A DNA stretch of 64,000 nucleotides from Thalassospira sp. (lineage in GTDB: Bacteria; Pseudomonadota; Alphaproteobacteria; Rhodospirillales; Thalassospiraceae). Below, piece after piece: positions 20,826-29,983 of this stretch (within the stretch, counting starts at the first letter, position 1; each line of letters opens with the position of its first letter). Under the pieces are notes generated by a model. The model had not been told where the DNA came from. It was given only the letters and a program-made list of their open reading frames with translations, and did not search any database. The position numbers were made by a program, and so were the translations under genes. The DNA lies in contig NZ_JAUYHK010000021.1 in assembly GCF_030690045.1 (NCBI RefSeq), positions 186,001-250,000 on the forward strand, read 5' to 3'.

Positions 20826-21330
20826 ACATGACACCGTGATCGACAATGACTGGATCACGCTGGATGCCGAAGGCGATCTTCCGGCGGGGGATGTCAATAT
20901 CATTGTGCCGCTGGACCGCTGGAAAGCAGAACAGGACAGCCTCAAGGGCCGCAATGGCGGGGTTGGCGTGTTGCTGGTGCCCGGCGATGCCCCCGAAGAC
21001 ATCGCAGCCGATCTTGACCGGCTGGCGCTGATTGCGATCCGTTTTCCGGCCTATACCGACGGGCGCGGTTATTCCTATGCCCGTGTGCTGCGCGAACGGT
21101 ATGGCTTTGCTGGTGAAATCCGGGCGGTGGGTGATGTATTGCGCGATCAGATTCTGAATATGCATCGGTGCGGCTTTGACGCCTTTGACCTTAAAGACGA
21201 TGCTGATACCGCCCTTGCCAAAGTGCGTGCGGCCATGGCGGAAATGACGGTTTATTATCAGCCCACGGGTGATGGCAGGGCAACGGCAGGATCGCTGCGC
21301 GAACGCCGCCGGGCCGGGCAGGTCGGCTAA
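20812..21330 (+). CDS. DUF934 domain-containing protein (sulfur assimilation operon)
   Basis: LALIAIRFPAYTDGRGYSYARVLRERYGFAGEIRAVGDVLRDQ, DAFDL; overlaps the reductase 3' end. Confidence 0.88.
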   Translation: MAIVKHDTVIDNDWITLDAEGDLPAGDVNIIVPLDRWKAEQDSLKGRNGGVGVLLVPGDAPEDIAADLDRLALIAIRFPAYTDGRGYSYARVLRERYGFAGEIRAVGDVLRDQILNMHRCGFDAFDLKDDADTALAKVRAAMAEMTVYYQPTGDGRATAGSLRERRRAGQVG

Positions 21331-21363
21331 AATACCATTTCCAATTGATTGGGTCGCGATTTC

Positions 21364-21393
21364 AGGGCGTTCCGTAAGGGACGCCCTTTTTGT
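21364..21393 (+). terminator. intrinsic terminator of the sulfite reductase operon
   Basis: AGGGCGTTCC-GTAA-GGGACGCCCTTTTT, 10-bp stem with T-run. Confidence 0.88.
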
Positions 21394-21577
21394 TGCGCGT
21401 ATTTCCAATGTCTGAAAACACGCCAAAATTTTCCTTTTTGGTCAATGCCCTTGAAAAGTGTTAAAATATAAATCGCTGAATCTTAGATTGTATCAGTGTG
21501 GGTCATATTATGATCACGATCCGGGCCCAGAATACAGACAGGGATCATCTGGCGGGATATCGGAAGACGGTGCATTC

Positions 21578-22864
21578 ATGCAGGCAGGCAGCAATTGTGT
21601 TATCGATCAGGGTTTTGCGACCTATGATCGGCAATATCGCGATACAGCGCGCAAATATCGCAAGGCCTTGCGCAGCCTTGCCGGAAGCTTGCGCAAGCTG
21701 AGCACCTTTCGGAAAACCTCATTACTGGCCTCGCAGCAACTTTATATCTATGCCAAATGGCTGGCGCGTTATACTGCCTATTGGCCGGAACTGGATGGGA
21801 TGGTCGCACGTCTTGAAGACAGTTTCGATCATCATGATCAAAGTTATGTCGGACGGCAATCGCCGGACGACGGGTCATGGGGCTGGCATTATCAGGAATT
21901 TCATCACAAATTCGATGCGACGATTGTGCGCTTGCATGAACTGGCCGCCGCACGCCGCGCGCCGCGCTATGCACTGGATTTTCTCGAACCGGTGTCTACG
22001 CCACAGAAAATGCGCGATTATCTGGAACATTTGCGGATTTCCGACATCGCCACCACCGGGCGCAACCAGCGCGATGAATATGGCGGGGTGCTGACCTGTC
22101 TGGCGCAATTGTGTTTCAAGCCGACCTTGCGCGCCTATGCTGAACGTCATGTGCGCGGCATCAAGCTGGATCAGGCCTATGTCGATTGCCTTGCTGATTT
22201 TCTCGATGAATCGCAAAACCCCGAAACAGGATATTGGGGGCCGTGGTATCAGGCCGACGGGCAGATACACCGCTATGACGATCTGAGTTATACCTTTCAT
22301 ATCGTGTCCTATCGCAAGGGCGATGTGAAACGCTGGCCCGAGATTATCCGCACCACCTTTGCCAATCGCACGGCGGAATATCCACTGGGCTGGCTGGCCA
22401 ATGGCGAACAGAACAACCACAATAATTACGACGTCGCCAAGATTTTCCGGTTTGGCTGGCCGCATATGAGTTGTGAACAGCGGCAACAGGCCTCACAGGA
22501 AATTGCCTGTATGCTGGAATGGTGTTTGCGGTTTGCCATGGATGAAGAAGGGCGGTTTGTGTGCGAAGGCGGTTTTTATAATTCCCCGGCGGCCTGTTCT
22601 TATTTCGGGGTGTCGTTCCTTGACGAGGTTGGGTATTTCGATAAGGGCAAACGGTTCTGGACCCAAAGAACTTTTCCCGGTTCGGCAAGGGATGCCATGC
22701 GCATCGGTCATCATTTGGCAGAAATGGATCCGAAGGACCCCGGCGTGATGGCGGCAAAATGGAAATTGGGGCATGGGGCCGGAACCACAGAACCCTGTCC
22801 GCCGCAAACAGTTCTTCGGGTGCGCAATCATCATCAGAATGCGCGCCGGATTATTGCTTTATGA
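21578..22864 (+). CDS. uncharacterised protein, possible alpha/alpha-toroid fold
   Basis: Long ORF overlapping the MATE gene start (ATGA); PDDGSWGW and ETGYWGPWY Gly/Trp motifs; start at MQAGSN chosen over 21458. Confidence 0.7.
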   Translation: MQAGSNCVIDQGFATYDRQYRDTARKYRKALRSLAGSLRKLSTFRKTSLLASQQLYIYAKWLARYTAYWPELDGMVARLEDSFDHHDQSYVGRQSPDDGSWGWHYQEFHHKFDATIVRLHELAAARRAPRYALDFLEPVSTPQKMRDYLEHLRISDIATTGRNQRDEYGGVLTCLAQLCFKPTLRAYAERHVRGIKLDQAYVDCLADFLDESQNPETGYWGPWYQADGQIHRYDDLSYTFHIVSYRKGDVKRWPEIIRTTFANRTAEYPLGWLANGEQNNHNNYDVAKIFRFGWPHMSCEQRQQASQEIACMLEWCLRFAMDEEGRFVCEGGFYNSPAACSYFGVSFLDEVGYFDKGKRFWTQRTFPGSARDAMRIGHHLAEMDPKDPGVMAAKWKLGHGAGTTEPCPPQTVLRVRNHHQNARRIIAL

Positions 22865-24207
22865 AACCGCGCCATTTTGTCGAAGGACCGGTCTTGCGCC
22901 ATATTTTCGGCATGGCGCATACCAGTATGCTGGCGCTGATTGCGTTGGTCGCGGTGGATGCGCTGGATCTGTTTTTCCTCAGCCTGCTGGGTGATGTTGA
23001 AATTGTGGCCGCCCTTGGTTTTGCCTGGCCGGTGATTTTCTTTACCCTTGCAGTGTCGCTCGGCATTTCCATTGCCATGACGGCCCTGGTCGCCAAGGCC
23101 GAAGGCCACGGAGACCGGACACGCGCGCGTATTTACGCCACCCACATTATAATTGTCGGGCTGGCATTGTCGCTGGTGATGACGGCGGTGTTGTGGTTTG
23201 CCGTGCCGGGGTTGTTGTCCCTGTTCGGGGCGACGGGGCGGGTGCATGAATTGGGGCAATCCTATTTGCGCATTGTCGTGATGTGCCTGCCGATCCTGAT
23301 TCTCAGCATGTCTTCGGGGGCTCTGTTGCGCGCCATTGGTGCAAAACAGCGGGCAATGAATGCCAAGCTGGTCGGGGCGGCGGTCAATGCCATATTGGAC
23401 CCGATTTTTATTTTCGGATTTGACTGGGGGGTGGAAGGGGCGGCGTGGGCGACGGTCATTTCGCGCCTTGCCATCATGGCGGTGGCACTGGACGGGGCAA
23501 CACGGGTCTACCGGATGCTGGGACGGTTTGATGCCCGTCTGTTCTGGCGTGACTGCGGCGAAATTGGCCGTATTACTGTGCCGGTCACAATCTCAAAGGC
23601 AGGGGCCCCGGCAGGCAGTGCCTTTGTCATGGCGACGATGGCGCAGTTTGGCGACCATGCGGTGGCGGCCGTTTCGATCATTGAACGGATTGCCCCCTTT
23701 GTCTTTGTCGGGCTGTATGCCTTGCCCCAAGCCATCGGGCCGATTATCGGGCAAAATTTCGCCGCCGGGGAAATGGCACGGGTGCGCACGGTCTGGCACG
23801 ATGCATTAGGGTTGATTGCGGTTTATATGGCGGTGGTTTGGGCGGGGTTGTTCCTGTTTCAGGACGGGTTTGCCAACCTGTTTCGTGCCACCGATGAAAC
23901 GGCATTCTATCTTGCCGTGTTTTGCAGCTTTATCGCACCCCTGTATCTGTTTCAGGGACTGCAATTCATCTCGCAAACTTTCTTTAACGTCACCGGGCGC
24001 TCCTGGGTGGCGATGCTGCTGGACCTTGCCAAGGAATTGCTGGGCGTTGTGCCGTTTGTCTGGTTGGGTAGCCAGTGGTTCGGCGCGGTCGGTGTTTTGG
24101 CCGGGCAGGGGTCGGGTATGGTGGTTTTTGGCACCTTGTCGGCATTGGTCGGATATGGCCTGATCCGGCGGAAACCGGACCGGAGAACGGTGGTAATGGC
24201 AAAGTGA
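22861..24207 (+). CDS. MATE family efflux transporter
   Basis: Polytopic membrane protein; AHTSMLALIALVAVDALDLFFLSLLGDVEIVAALGFAWPVIFF, ATGRVHELGQSYLRIV, IGPIIGQNFAAGEMARV. Confidence 0.92.
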   Translation: MKPRHFVEGPVLRHIFGMAHTSMLALIALVAVDALDLFFLSLLGDVEIVAALGFAWPVIFFTLAVSLGISIAMTALVAKAEGHGDRTRARIYATHIIIVGLALSLVMTAVLWFAVPGLLSLFGATGRVHELGQSYLRIVVMCLPILILSMSSGALLRAIGAKQRAMNAKLVGAAVNAILDPIFIFGFDWGVEGAAWATVISRLAIMAVALDGATRVYRMLGRFDARLFWRDCGEIGRITVPVTISKAGAPAGSAFVMATMAQFGDHAVAAVSIIERIAPFVFVGLYALPQAIGPIIGQNFAAGEMARVRTVWHDALGLIAVYMAVVWAGLFLFQDGFANLFRATDETAFYLAVFCSFIAPLYLFQGLQFISQTFFNVTGRSWVAMLLDLAKELLGVVPFVWLGSQWFGAVGVLAGQGSGMVVFGTLSALVGYGLIRRKPDRRTVVMAK

Positions 24208-24214
24208 CGGCGTG

Positions 24215-24652
24215 TCATAAGGCCGCCGCCTGCATCAGAAAATGCAAGGATGCCGGGTCGGGTATATTACCCTTCTGGCGTTCTGCCGCCATCATGGCAT
24301 AGGCAAGCACGATGATGCGGGCAACTTGGGTGCTGTCCCATGCCGGCTTGTGAGTTTGCCGGAAAGTTTCCAGTTCCTCAATAATGATGCGCAACAAATC
24401 CGGGTCCAGTGGTGTTGTTTCCGGTATATCCCCTTGGGATTGAATCATGCTGCCCTTGCCGGTCAGCAGCCAGTTTGCGTCGATCCCCCTCTCGACCAGC
24501 ATGGACAGGGATGACGCTTTTGGTTCATTTATGTCCAGCTCATAACGCTCCCACGATTTCCGGGTCAGCCCGGCCATGCTGGCGGCTTCAGTCGCACTTA
24601 ACCCGATATGTTTCCGCGCTTTTCTGATGCGCTCGCTAAAACTGCCCGTCAT
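24215..24652 (-). CDS. XRE/HTH family transcriptional regulator, phage-repressor-like
   Basis: RIRKARKHIGLSATEAASMAGLTRKSWERYELDINEPKASSLSMLVERGIDANWLLTGKGSM. Confidence 0.85.
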   Translation of the reverse strand: MTGSFSERIRKARKHIGLSATEAASMAGLTRKSWERYELDINEPKASSLSMLVERGIDANWLLTGKGSMIQSQGDIPETTPLDPDLLRIIIEELETFRQTHKPAWDSTQVARIIVLAYAMMAAERQKGNIPDPASLHFLMQAAAL

Positions 24653-25200
24653 GCGGTTGCTTCCTGTACCGGGCTGGCATATCTGAAATAATACGCCCAT
24701 TGATTGAAAATATATAAAAACAAAGATACTTTTTGGTTTAATGGTTCAAAAATATTCCATTTTTCTGATCCGATCTGGTTTTTATTCTTGAAAATGGGTA
24801 TTAATTGATCCATTATTTAGTGGTTCCTGAAATTGAATATCTTCATATGCCAGCATAACTGGTCGGGGCGTTCCAAAAGCAAGTGACCGGTAAGGTACGG
24901 GTGGTGCCACGGCGGTGCAGGTTCTGTTTTGATCCGCACGCTTTTTCATCAGGGCATCAGTCTTGCCAATGTCTGACATCAAATGTCTTCATCTTTTGTC
25001 ATCCGGTTTTTGCCGCAGGACAAATACGGTTGGTGACATCCGTTGCAAATTACCTTCCCGCTTCCCGAACCGGAAAGGGTCTCCCGTCTGAGTCGGCGAT
25101 GATACTTCGTGTTTCATCCGGAGTCACGGGCAAGAGAAATCGTGGCAAAACAAGGGTTTGGTCTTGGAAAAGACGGTTTGTTTTGCAGGCTGCTTTTCCC

Positions 25201-25236
25201 ATTCTGACAAATTCTGACAAGTAAATTTATAAATTT
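25201..25236. promoter_or_regulatory. direct repeat plus AT palindrome upstream of chemoreceptor gene
   Basis: ATTCTGACAA x2 back to back (25201-25220), then AAATTTATAAATTT palindrome (25223-25236). Confidence 0.4.
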
Positions 25237-25303
25237 TTTAAAATTTCGAGGCATTCCGGCATCGTTTTGTAGAGCTCATCACGGGATAATTTGGGGGGAC
25301 CAA

Positions 25304-26971
25304 ATGTCATTTCTAAAAAATATCAACATCTCAAAAAAGGTGTTTGGAGGCTTTGGGGGCGTTCTGGCCCTGCTTGTCCTTATTGCGGCAATCGGGGTGA
25401 TTTCACTGGAAAGCGCGAACAGTGACTTTGCCCGTTATCGTCAGATTGCCCTGCAATCGAACCAGGCTGCGCGGGTGCAGGTCAACTTGCTTGAAGCCCG
25501 TGTGGCGATCAGAAGCTATCAGGCGACTGCAACGGATGATTTGAAAAACCGGGCTCTGGAACGGTTACAGCAAACACTCAAGCTGAATGAAGAACTTGTC
25601 GGGATGGCAGATTCTCCAGAGAAACAGCAGGTCATTAATGCTGCGGATACGGATTTGAAAGCCTATGTGGCAGCCTTCAACGAGATGTTGGCTGCTTCTG
25701 GTGACGAGGTTTTGCGGACCCGGATCGTCGATGAAAAACTTAATGTGATCGGACCGCGTGTTACAGCTGATCTGGAGGCATTCAAGCTTGGCATTAAGGC
25801 CGAACAGGATGTTCTTGGTCCGCAAGCCACTGTCGATATCCAGAATGCGGTAACTACGGCAACCATTCTTGGCGTGGTAGCCGTTATTTTGGGGGTTGCT
25901 TCGGCATGGCTGATTGGTACCGGCATTTCGCGTCCGATCCGCTCCATCACCGATGCGATGAATGTTCTGGCCGGGGGCGACAAAACGATCCTGATTCCGG
26001 GGCAGGACCATAAGGACGAGATTGGTGATATGGCCAAGGCCGTTCTGGTGTTCAAGGAAAACATGATCAGGGCGGAACAGCTTGCCACACAGGAAGCTGT
26101 TGCGCAGAAACAGCGTGAAGAACGGGCAAAGCTGATCGAAAAACTGACCAACGATTTCGATGCCGATGTATCGATGGTTTTGAAAACCGTGGCATCTGCC
26201 GCAACCGAAATGCAGGCCACCGCAACCTCGATGACGGCAACCGCCGAAGAAACCAGCCGTCAGTCCACCGTGGTCGCCGCCGCCGCCGAACAGGCATCGA
26301 ACAATGTGCAAACGGTCGCCAGCGCCTCTGAACAACTGACCGCCTCGATTGCCGAAATTTCACAGCAGGTGGCCCAATCGGCACAGGTCGCCAGCAAGGC
26401 GGTGGCCGAGGCGGACCGTACCAATACCCAGGTGCGCGGACTGGCCGAAGCCGCCCAGAAAATTGGCGATGTGGTGGGGCTGATCAGCGATATTGCTTCG
26501 CAGACCAATCTTTTGGCCCTGAATGCGACGATTGAAGCCGCCCGTGCCGGCGAGGCGGGCAAGGGCTTTGCCGTTGTGGCGGCAGAGGTTAAAAACCTTG
26601 CGAATGCGACGTCAAAGGCCACCGATGAAATCACCGCCCAGATTACCGGTATTCAGCAGGAAACCGGCAATGCGGTGGGGGCGATCCAGTCGATCAGTGC
26701 GACGATTGCCGAAATCAACGAGATTGCCGCAACCATCGCCAGCGCGGTCGAGGAACAGGGGGCAGCGACAGAGGAAATTACCCGCAATGTGCAGGAAGCC
26801 TCTTCCGGTACAAGCGAGGTGACGTCGAATATCCACGGGGTGAATGAAGCAGCGTCTTCGACCGGGGCCGCAGCAGAACAGGTTTTGGCCGCATCGGGCG
26901 AATTGTCCGAGCAGGCCGAAGATTTACGCCAGAAAGTCGAAACCTTCCTGTCGGCGGTCAAAGCCGCCTGA
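25304..26971 (+). CDS. methyl-accepting chemotaxis protein (periplasmic helical sensor, HAMP, MA domain)
   Basis: Two TM segments, HAMP (GISRPIRSITDAMNVLAGGDKTI), signalling tip [41 protein letters not shown]. Confidence 0.96.
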   Translation: MSFLKNINISKKVFGGFGGVLALLVLIAAIGVISLESANSDFARYRQIALQSNQAARVQVNLLEARVAIRSYQATATDDLKNRALERLQQTLKLNEELVGMADSPEKQQVINAADTDLKAYVAAFNEMLAASGDEVLRTRIVDEKLNVIGPRVTADLEAFKLGIKAEQDVLGPQATVDIQNAVTTATILGVVAVILGVASAWLIGTGISRPIRSITDAMNVLAGGDKTILIPGQDHKDEIGDMAKAVLVFKENMIRAEQLATQEAVAQKQREERAKLIEKLTNDFDADVSMVLKTVASAATEMQATATSMTATAEETSRQSTVVAAAAEQASNNVQTVASASEQLTASIAEISQQVAQSAQVASKAVAEADRTNTQVRGLAEAAQKIGDVVGLISDIASQTNLLALNATIEAARAGEAGKGFAVVAAEVKNLANATSKATDEITAQITGIQQETGNAVGAIQSISATIAEINEIAATIASAVEEQGAATEEITRNVQEASSGTSEVTSNIHGVNEAASSTGAAAEQVLAASGELSEQAEDLRQKVETFLSAVKAA

Positions 26972-27004
26972 TTACAAACGCATAAAAACACGAGCAAAAA
27001 AAGT

Positions 27005-27038
27005 CGTCCGCCGGGGAAACCTGGCGGGCGTTTTTTGT
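27005..27038 (+). terminator. intrinsic terminator after first chemoreceptor
   Basis: CGTCCGCC...GGCGGGCG followed by TTTTTT. Confidence 0.8.
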
Positions 27039-27320
27039 TTGTGGCGCCAACTGCGATTTACCACCGATCCTTTGGTATAGGAAAATCGCAAGGTCTGTGA
27101 TCGAACCGTCAATTCCCGGCGTACAATTTGCAAAGGCACCACCTTTTTTAGAAAGATGTCGCGGCAATCTGGTTTTTCACCGACTTAATATATTGTTTTT
27201 ATTTTGTTATTTTAGAGATGTGAACGATATCACTTTATGCAGGGTTTAACATTTGGCATAATATACTTATGTATATACAATACTGAACTTAATGGGTGCT
27301 TTTGGGTATTGGAGAATGGA

Positions 27321-28985
27321 ATGTCATTTTTTAAGAAAATAAAGATATCGCAAAAAATATTTGGCGGATTTGGTGTGGTCCTCCTTTTGCTGGGAATATT
27401 GTCGATTCTCTCGGTTATGTCACTTTACCGGGCAGAAGATAATTTTGTGAAATATCGGGAACTGGCAGAAATATCGAACCAGTCTTCGTATGTACTGTCA
27501 AACCTTCAGGATGCACGTCTTGCCGCTCTTGCGTATCAGAATAATCCCTCAAATGAGGTAAAAGAACTGGCCGTTGGGAGATTGTCCGCAGCATCCGAGA
27601 TGAACAAAAAACTTCTCGAGATGGTTGTTGATCCTCGTACGATTGAAATCGTGCGTCAGACGGAGGGGGACATAGCAAGCTTTTCCGATGCTTTTGGGAA
27701 ACTGATCGCAAGCAATAACCCGTCCGAAAGACAGGCGATTATTGACAATCAGCTTGACGTGGTTGGCCCGCGAATTGCGGAAGAGATCGAAGAAGTCAAG
27801 ATTTCCAGCAAGAAAGAGCAAGATGTACTTGCTATGAAAACTGTTGAAGAAATTGAATTTGAGGTCGTTGTCGCCGAAATAATTGCCGTTGTCGCCGTTG
27901 TTCTTGGCATCGTCATTGCTTGGTTCATTGGGGTTGGAATTTCGCGCCCAATTGTTGCGATCACGTCGACGATGCGCATACTTGCCAATGGCGACAAATC
28001 GGTCGTCATCCCGGGACAGGATCACAGCGATGAGGTCGGCGAAATGGCCAAGGCTGTTCTGGTGTTCAAGGAAAACATGATCAAGGCCGAAGAGCTGGCC
28101 GCGCAAGAGGCCGAAAACCAGAAACGCCGCGAGGAACGTGCAAAGCTGATTGAGAAACTGACCAATGATTTTGATGGTGATGTTTCGATGGTTCTGAAAA
28201 CCGTGGCCTCGGCCGCGACTGAAATGCAGGCAACTGCAACTTCGATGACGGCAACCGCCGAGGAAACCAGCCGTCAGTCGGCAGTTGTCGCCGCCGCTGC
28301 GGAACAGGCATCGACCAATGTTCAGACTGTTGCCAGCGCGTCGGAAGAACTGAGTGCCTCTATTTCTGAAATCAGCCAGCAGGTCAGTCAGTCGGCACAG
28401 GTTGCCAACAAGGCGGTAGCCGAGGCGGATCGTACCAATGCTCAGGTGCGCGGCCTTGCCGAAGCGGCTCAAAAAATTGGCGATGTGGTGGGGCTGATCA
28501 GCGACATTGCCGCCCAGACCAACCTTTTGGCCCTGAATGCAACGATTGAGGCGGCCCGAGCAGGCGAATCAGGCAAGGGATTTGCCGTGGTCGCGGCAGA
28601 GGTCAAAAACCTGGCCAATGCCACGTCAAAGGCCACAGATGAAATTACCGCCCAGATCAGCGCGATCCAGACTGAAACCGATGGGGCAGTTATCGCCATA
28701 GATTCCATCGGCAAAACCATTGCCGAAATCAGCGAAATTGCAGCAACCATCGCCAGTGCGGTAGAGCAGCAAGGGGCCGCAACCGAGGAAATCAACCGCA
28801 ATGTTCAGGAGGCCTCCGCCGGGACAACAGAGGTGACATCGAATATTCACGGGGTGAATGAAGCAGCGTCTTCAACCGGGGCCGCCGCAGAACAGGTTTT
28901 GGCCGCATCGGGCGAATTGTCCGAACAGGCCGAAGATTTACGCCAGAAAGTCGAAACCTTCCTCTCGGCGGTCAAAGCCGCCTGA
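27321..28985 (+). CDS. methyl-accepting chemotaxis protein, tandem paralog
   Basis: MSFFKKIKISQKIFGGFG..., HAMP and MA domains near-identical to the preceding MCP; start 27321 chosen by alignment to it. Confidence 0.95.
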   Translation: MSFFKKIKISQKIFGGFGVVLLLLGILSILSVMSLYRAEDNFVKYRELAEISNQSSYVLSNLQDARLAALAYQNNPSNEVKELAVGRLSAASEMNKKLLEMVVDPRTIEIVRQTEGDIASFSDAFGKLIASNNPSERQAIIDNQLDVVGPRIAEEIEEVKISSKKEQDVLAMKTVEEIEFEVVVAEIIAVVAVVLGIVIAWFIGVGISRPIVAITSTMRILANGDKSVVIPGQDHSDEVGEMAKAVLVFKENMIKAEELAAQEAENQKRREERAKLIEKLTNDFDGDVSMVLKTVASAATEMQATATSMTATAEETSRQSAVVAAAAEQASTNVQTVASASEELSASISEISQQVSQSAQVANKAVAEADRTNAQVRGLAEAAQKIGDVVGLISDIAAQTNLLALNATIEAARAGESGKGFAVVAAEVKNLANATSKATDEITAQISAIQTETDGAVIAIDSIGKTIAEISEIAATIASAVEQQGAATEEINRNVQEASAGTTEVTSNIHGVNEAASSTGAAAEQVLAASGELSEQAEDLRQKVETFLSAVKAA

Positions 28986-29006
28986 GATCAATATATAAAA
29001 ACACGA

Positions 29007-29054
29007 GCAAACGGCAACAGGCCCGGAAAATTTTCCGGGCCTGTTGCCGTTTGC
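29007..29054. terminator. 48-bp perfect palindrome between convergent genes, likely bidirectional terminator
   Basis: GCAAACGGCAACAGGCCCGGAAAA|TTTTCCGGGCCTGTTGCCGTTTGC. Confidence 0.75.
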
Positions 29055-29065
29055 GATGCGGTGCT

Positions 29066-29983
29066 TCAGGATTGGGCCAATAGTGCAAGACCGGCCTTTG
29101 ATCCCGGGTGTCTGCCCAGTTGTGTGCTGATCCAGATTCCGGTTTCGACAAGCCCGGATAAATCGACCCCGGTTTCAATGCCAAGACCGTTCAGCATATA
29201 AATCACATCCTCGGTCGCGACATTGCCGCTGGCCCCTTTGGCATAGGGGCAACCGCCAAGGCCCGCGACCGAACTGTCGATGATGGCGACCCCCATTTGC
29301 AATGCCGCCAGAAGATTCGCCAGCGCCTGCCCATAGGTATCGTGGAAATGGGCGGCAAGGTGACGGACCGGAACATGCCGGGTGACGGCATCTATCATCG
29401 CCTGTGCTGTGCCCGGTGTGCCGGTGCCAATCGTATCGCCCAGACTGATTTCATAACATCCCATGTCAAACAGGGCCTTGGCGATGTCGGCGACTTTTGC
29501 CGGGGCAATTTCGCCTTCATAGGGGCAGCCCAGAACACAGGAAACATAACCGCGCACGGCAATATTCCGGGTGTGGGCGGCGGTGATGACCGGGCGGAAA
29601 CGATCCAGACTTTCGGTAATCGAACAATTGATGTTTTTCTGTGAAAAACTTTCAGATGCCGCCCCAAACACGGCGATTTCGGTCGCCCCCGCCGCAATGG
29701 CGGATTCCAGCCCGTGGATATTGGGGGCAAGGACCGGGTAGGTAACACCGGGCTTGCGGGTGATGCGGGCCATCACATCGGTGGCATCGGCCATTTGCGG
29801 CACCCATTTCGGGCTGACAAAGGCGGTGGCCTCGATCACCGGCAGGCCGCAGGCCGCAAGTCGGTTGATCAGCTCAACCTTGATGTCGGTTGCGACCATC
29901 GTTTTTTCATTTTGCAACCCGTCGCGCGGGCCGACCTCGACGATTTTGACAGATTTGGGCAAATCACCCGATTGCAGGCGCAT
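29066..29983 (-). CDS. mvaB: hydroxymethylglutaryl-CoA lyase
   Basis: [62 protein letters not shown]. Confidence 0.95.
   Translation of the reverse strand: MRLQSGDLPKSVKIVEVGPRDGLQNEKTMVATDIKVELINRLAACGLPVIEATAFVSPKWVPQMADATDVMARITRKPGVTYPVLAPNIHGLESAIAAGATEIAVFGAASESFSQKNINCSITESLDRFRPVITAAHTRNIAVRGYVSCVLGCPYEGEIAPAKVADIAKALFDMGCYEISLGDTIGTGTPGTAQAMIDAVTRHVPVRHLAAHFHDTYGQALANLLAALQMGVAIIDSSVAGLGGCPYAKGASGNVATEDVIYMLNGLGIETGVDLSGLVETGIWISTQLGRHPGSKAGLALLAQS

Noticed and set aside
24883-25224. 113-aa plus-strand ORF in the gap before the first MCP
   Set aside because: No convincing ribosome-binding site, atypical composition and no recognisable family; more likely non-coding.
27549-28472. 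307-aa minus-strand ORF opposite the second MCP
   Set aside because: Antisense shadow; a similar shadow appears opposite the first MCP because the underlying genes are paralogous.
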